The notes below the pieces were generated by a model. It saw nothing but the letters and a program-made list of their open reading frames with translations. It was not told the DNA's origin and did no database searches. 6,017 nucleotides of DNA from Puniceicoccales bacterium (GTDB lineage: Bacteria > Verrucomicrobiota > Verrucomicrobiia > Opitutales > JAIRLM01). The stretch lies in the NCBI GenBank assembly GCA_031282565.1, contig JAITDL010000080.1, positions 1 through 6,017 on the forward strand, given 5' to 3'. This document shows positions 5,563 through 6,017 of this stretch, piece after piece. The stretch's first letter is position 1; the number at the start of each line of letters is the position of its first letter. A program made the translations under genes and the position numbers.

Positions 5563-6017
5563 GTGAAACTCGGAATTACTGGCGGAATCTGCTGCGGCAA
5601 GAGCACTGTCCTTGAAATCTTTGGCCGCTACGGCTTTGACACAATAAATCTCGACGAGTACGTCAGGGACGCGCTGCGGGGAAACGAACGCATCAAATTG
5701 GGAGTGAAATCACGCTTCGGTGATTCCGTTGTCGACGAAAATGGTGAAATCCTCGTCAAACAGCTGGCAAACATGGTATTCAGCCAGGACAGCGCACGCA
5801 AAGTCCTCGAAAATTTAATCCATTCCGAAATCGATTCACTGTGGACTCGCAATGTGACGACGCCGACGGCCATAGAAGTTCCTCTTCTGTTTGAAGGAAA
5901 TTTGGAGCGGCACTTCGATGCGACAATATGTGTGTATTCAACTTATCCGGAACAACTTAGCCGCAGCATGGTTTTCCGCCACTGGGACGAAGAAGAATTG
6001 CGCCGGAGAACTGATGC
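5563..6017 (+). CDS. coaE: Dephospho-CoA kinase, N-terminal part (cut by window end)
   Basis: CoaE phosphorylates the ribose 3'-hydroxyl of dephospho-CoA, the last step of coenzyme A synthesis, in the cytoplasm. The visible 151 codons begin KLGITGGICCGKST (2-15), the Walker A loop; the family normally has GGIGSGKST, so Gly-Ser is replaced by Cys-Cys while the essential Gly-Lys-Ser remains. NLDEYVRDAL (29-38) corresponds to the D-x-D substrate-binding region with the first Asp replaced by Asn. VPLLFEGNL (106-114) is the family's PLLFE motif, followed by a strand ATICVYS (120-126) and the lid region with FRHWDEEELRRR (138-149). About 50 residues should follow beyond the window. The start is GTG 5563, chosen because it sits directly before the first core strand; there is no visible ribosome binding site. 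It is the first recognisable gene after the unrecognised group. Confidence 0.92.
   Translation, partial: MKLGITGGICCGKSTVLEIFGRYGFDTINLDEYVRDALRGNERIKLGVKSRFGDSVVDENGEILVKQLANMVFSQDSARKVLENLIHSEIDSLWTRNVTTPTAIEVPLLFEGNLERHFDATICVYSTYPEQLSRSMVFRHWDEEELRRRTD

Noticed and set aside
1..6017. CRISPR arrays, tRNA or rRNA genes, insertion sequences, integrase or attachment sites
   Set aside because: I looked for spaced repeats, cloverleaf patterns, transposase motifs and terminal repeats on both strands by eye and saw none.

Overview
The window reads as bacterial chromosome with all recognisable genes on the plus strand. It holds two housekeeping blocks with a small set of unrecognised genes between them. 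The left block (about 172-3645) is pyrH (UMP kinase), frr (ribosome recycling factor), an exported N-acetylmuramoyl-L-alanine amidase and tgt (tRNA-guanine transglycosylase). They are packed with gaps of 2, 42 and 1 nt and probably form one operon. The right edge (5563-6017) is the first 151 codons of coaE (dephospho-CoA kinase), cut by the window end.

Between tgt and coaE lie a 136-nt leader with a perfect inverted repeat and a possible promoter, then three or four proteins I cannot name. A is 192 aa, helical with a coiled-coil C-terminus and a strong ribosome binding site. B is 183 aa, with a Pro/Gly-rich head and charged helices. A 60-codon frame encodes a cationic amphipathic helix. The last is a Cys-rich protein of about 131 aa. 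Gene B ends beside a run of nine A. The reading frame holding the amphipathic helix opens exactly at that run and has no good start codon of its own. A -1 shift or one-base slippage there would fuse B to the helix and give a 234-aa protein. This is the most interesting feature of the window, although a homopolymer sequencing error would look the same.

The organism is probably a Gram-negative of the PVC group (Verrucomicrobiota/Chlamydiota side). The main reason is Tgt. From memory it resembles chlamydial Tgt: an extra segment of about 18 residues after the catalytic TDSGGFQ motif, and an IGGSLG motif where E. coli-type enzymes have GGLAVGE. Verrucomicrobiota (Opitutae-like) is my best guess at low confidence. 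Cysteine is unusually frequent in the housekeeping proteins (about 3% in PyrH and Tgt, 6% in the amidase) but rare in A and B.

Functionally, the left block joins nucleotide and translation housekeeping with cell-wall cleavage and tRNA modification. The Tgt pocket hints at queuine salvage, which would suit a host-associated bacterium, but this is inference. Bases 1-171 contain no gene I recognise.
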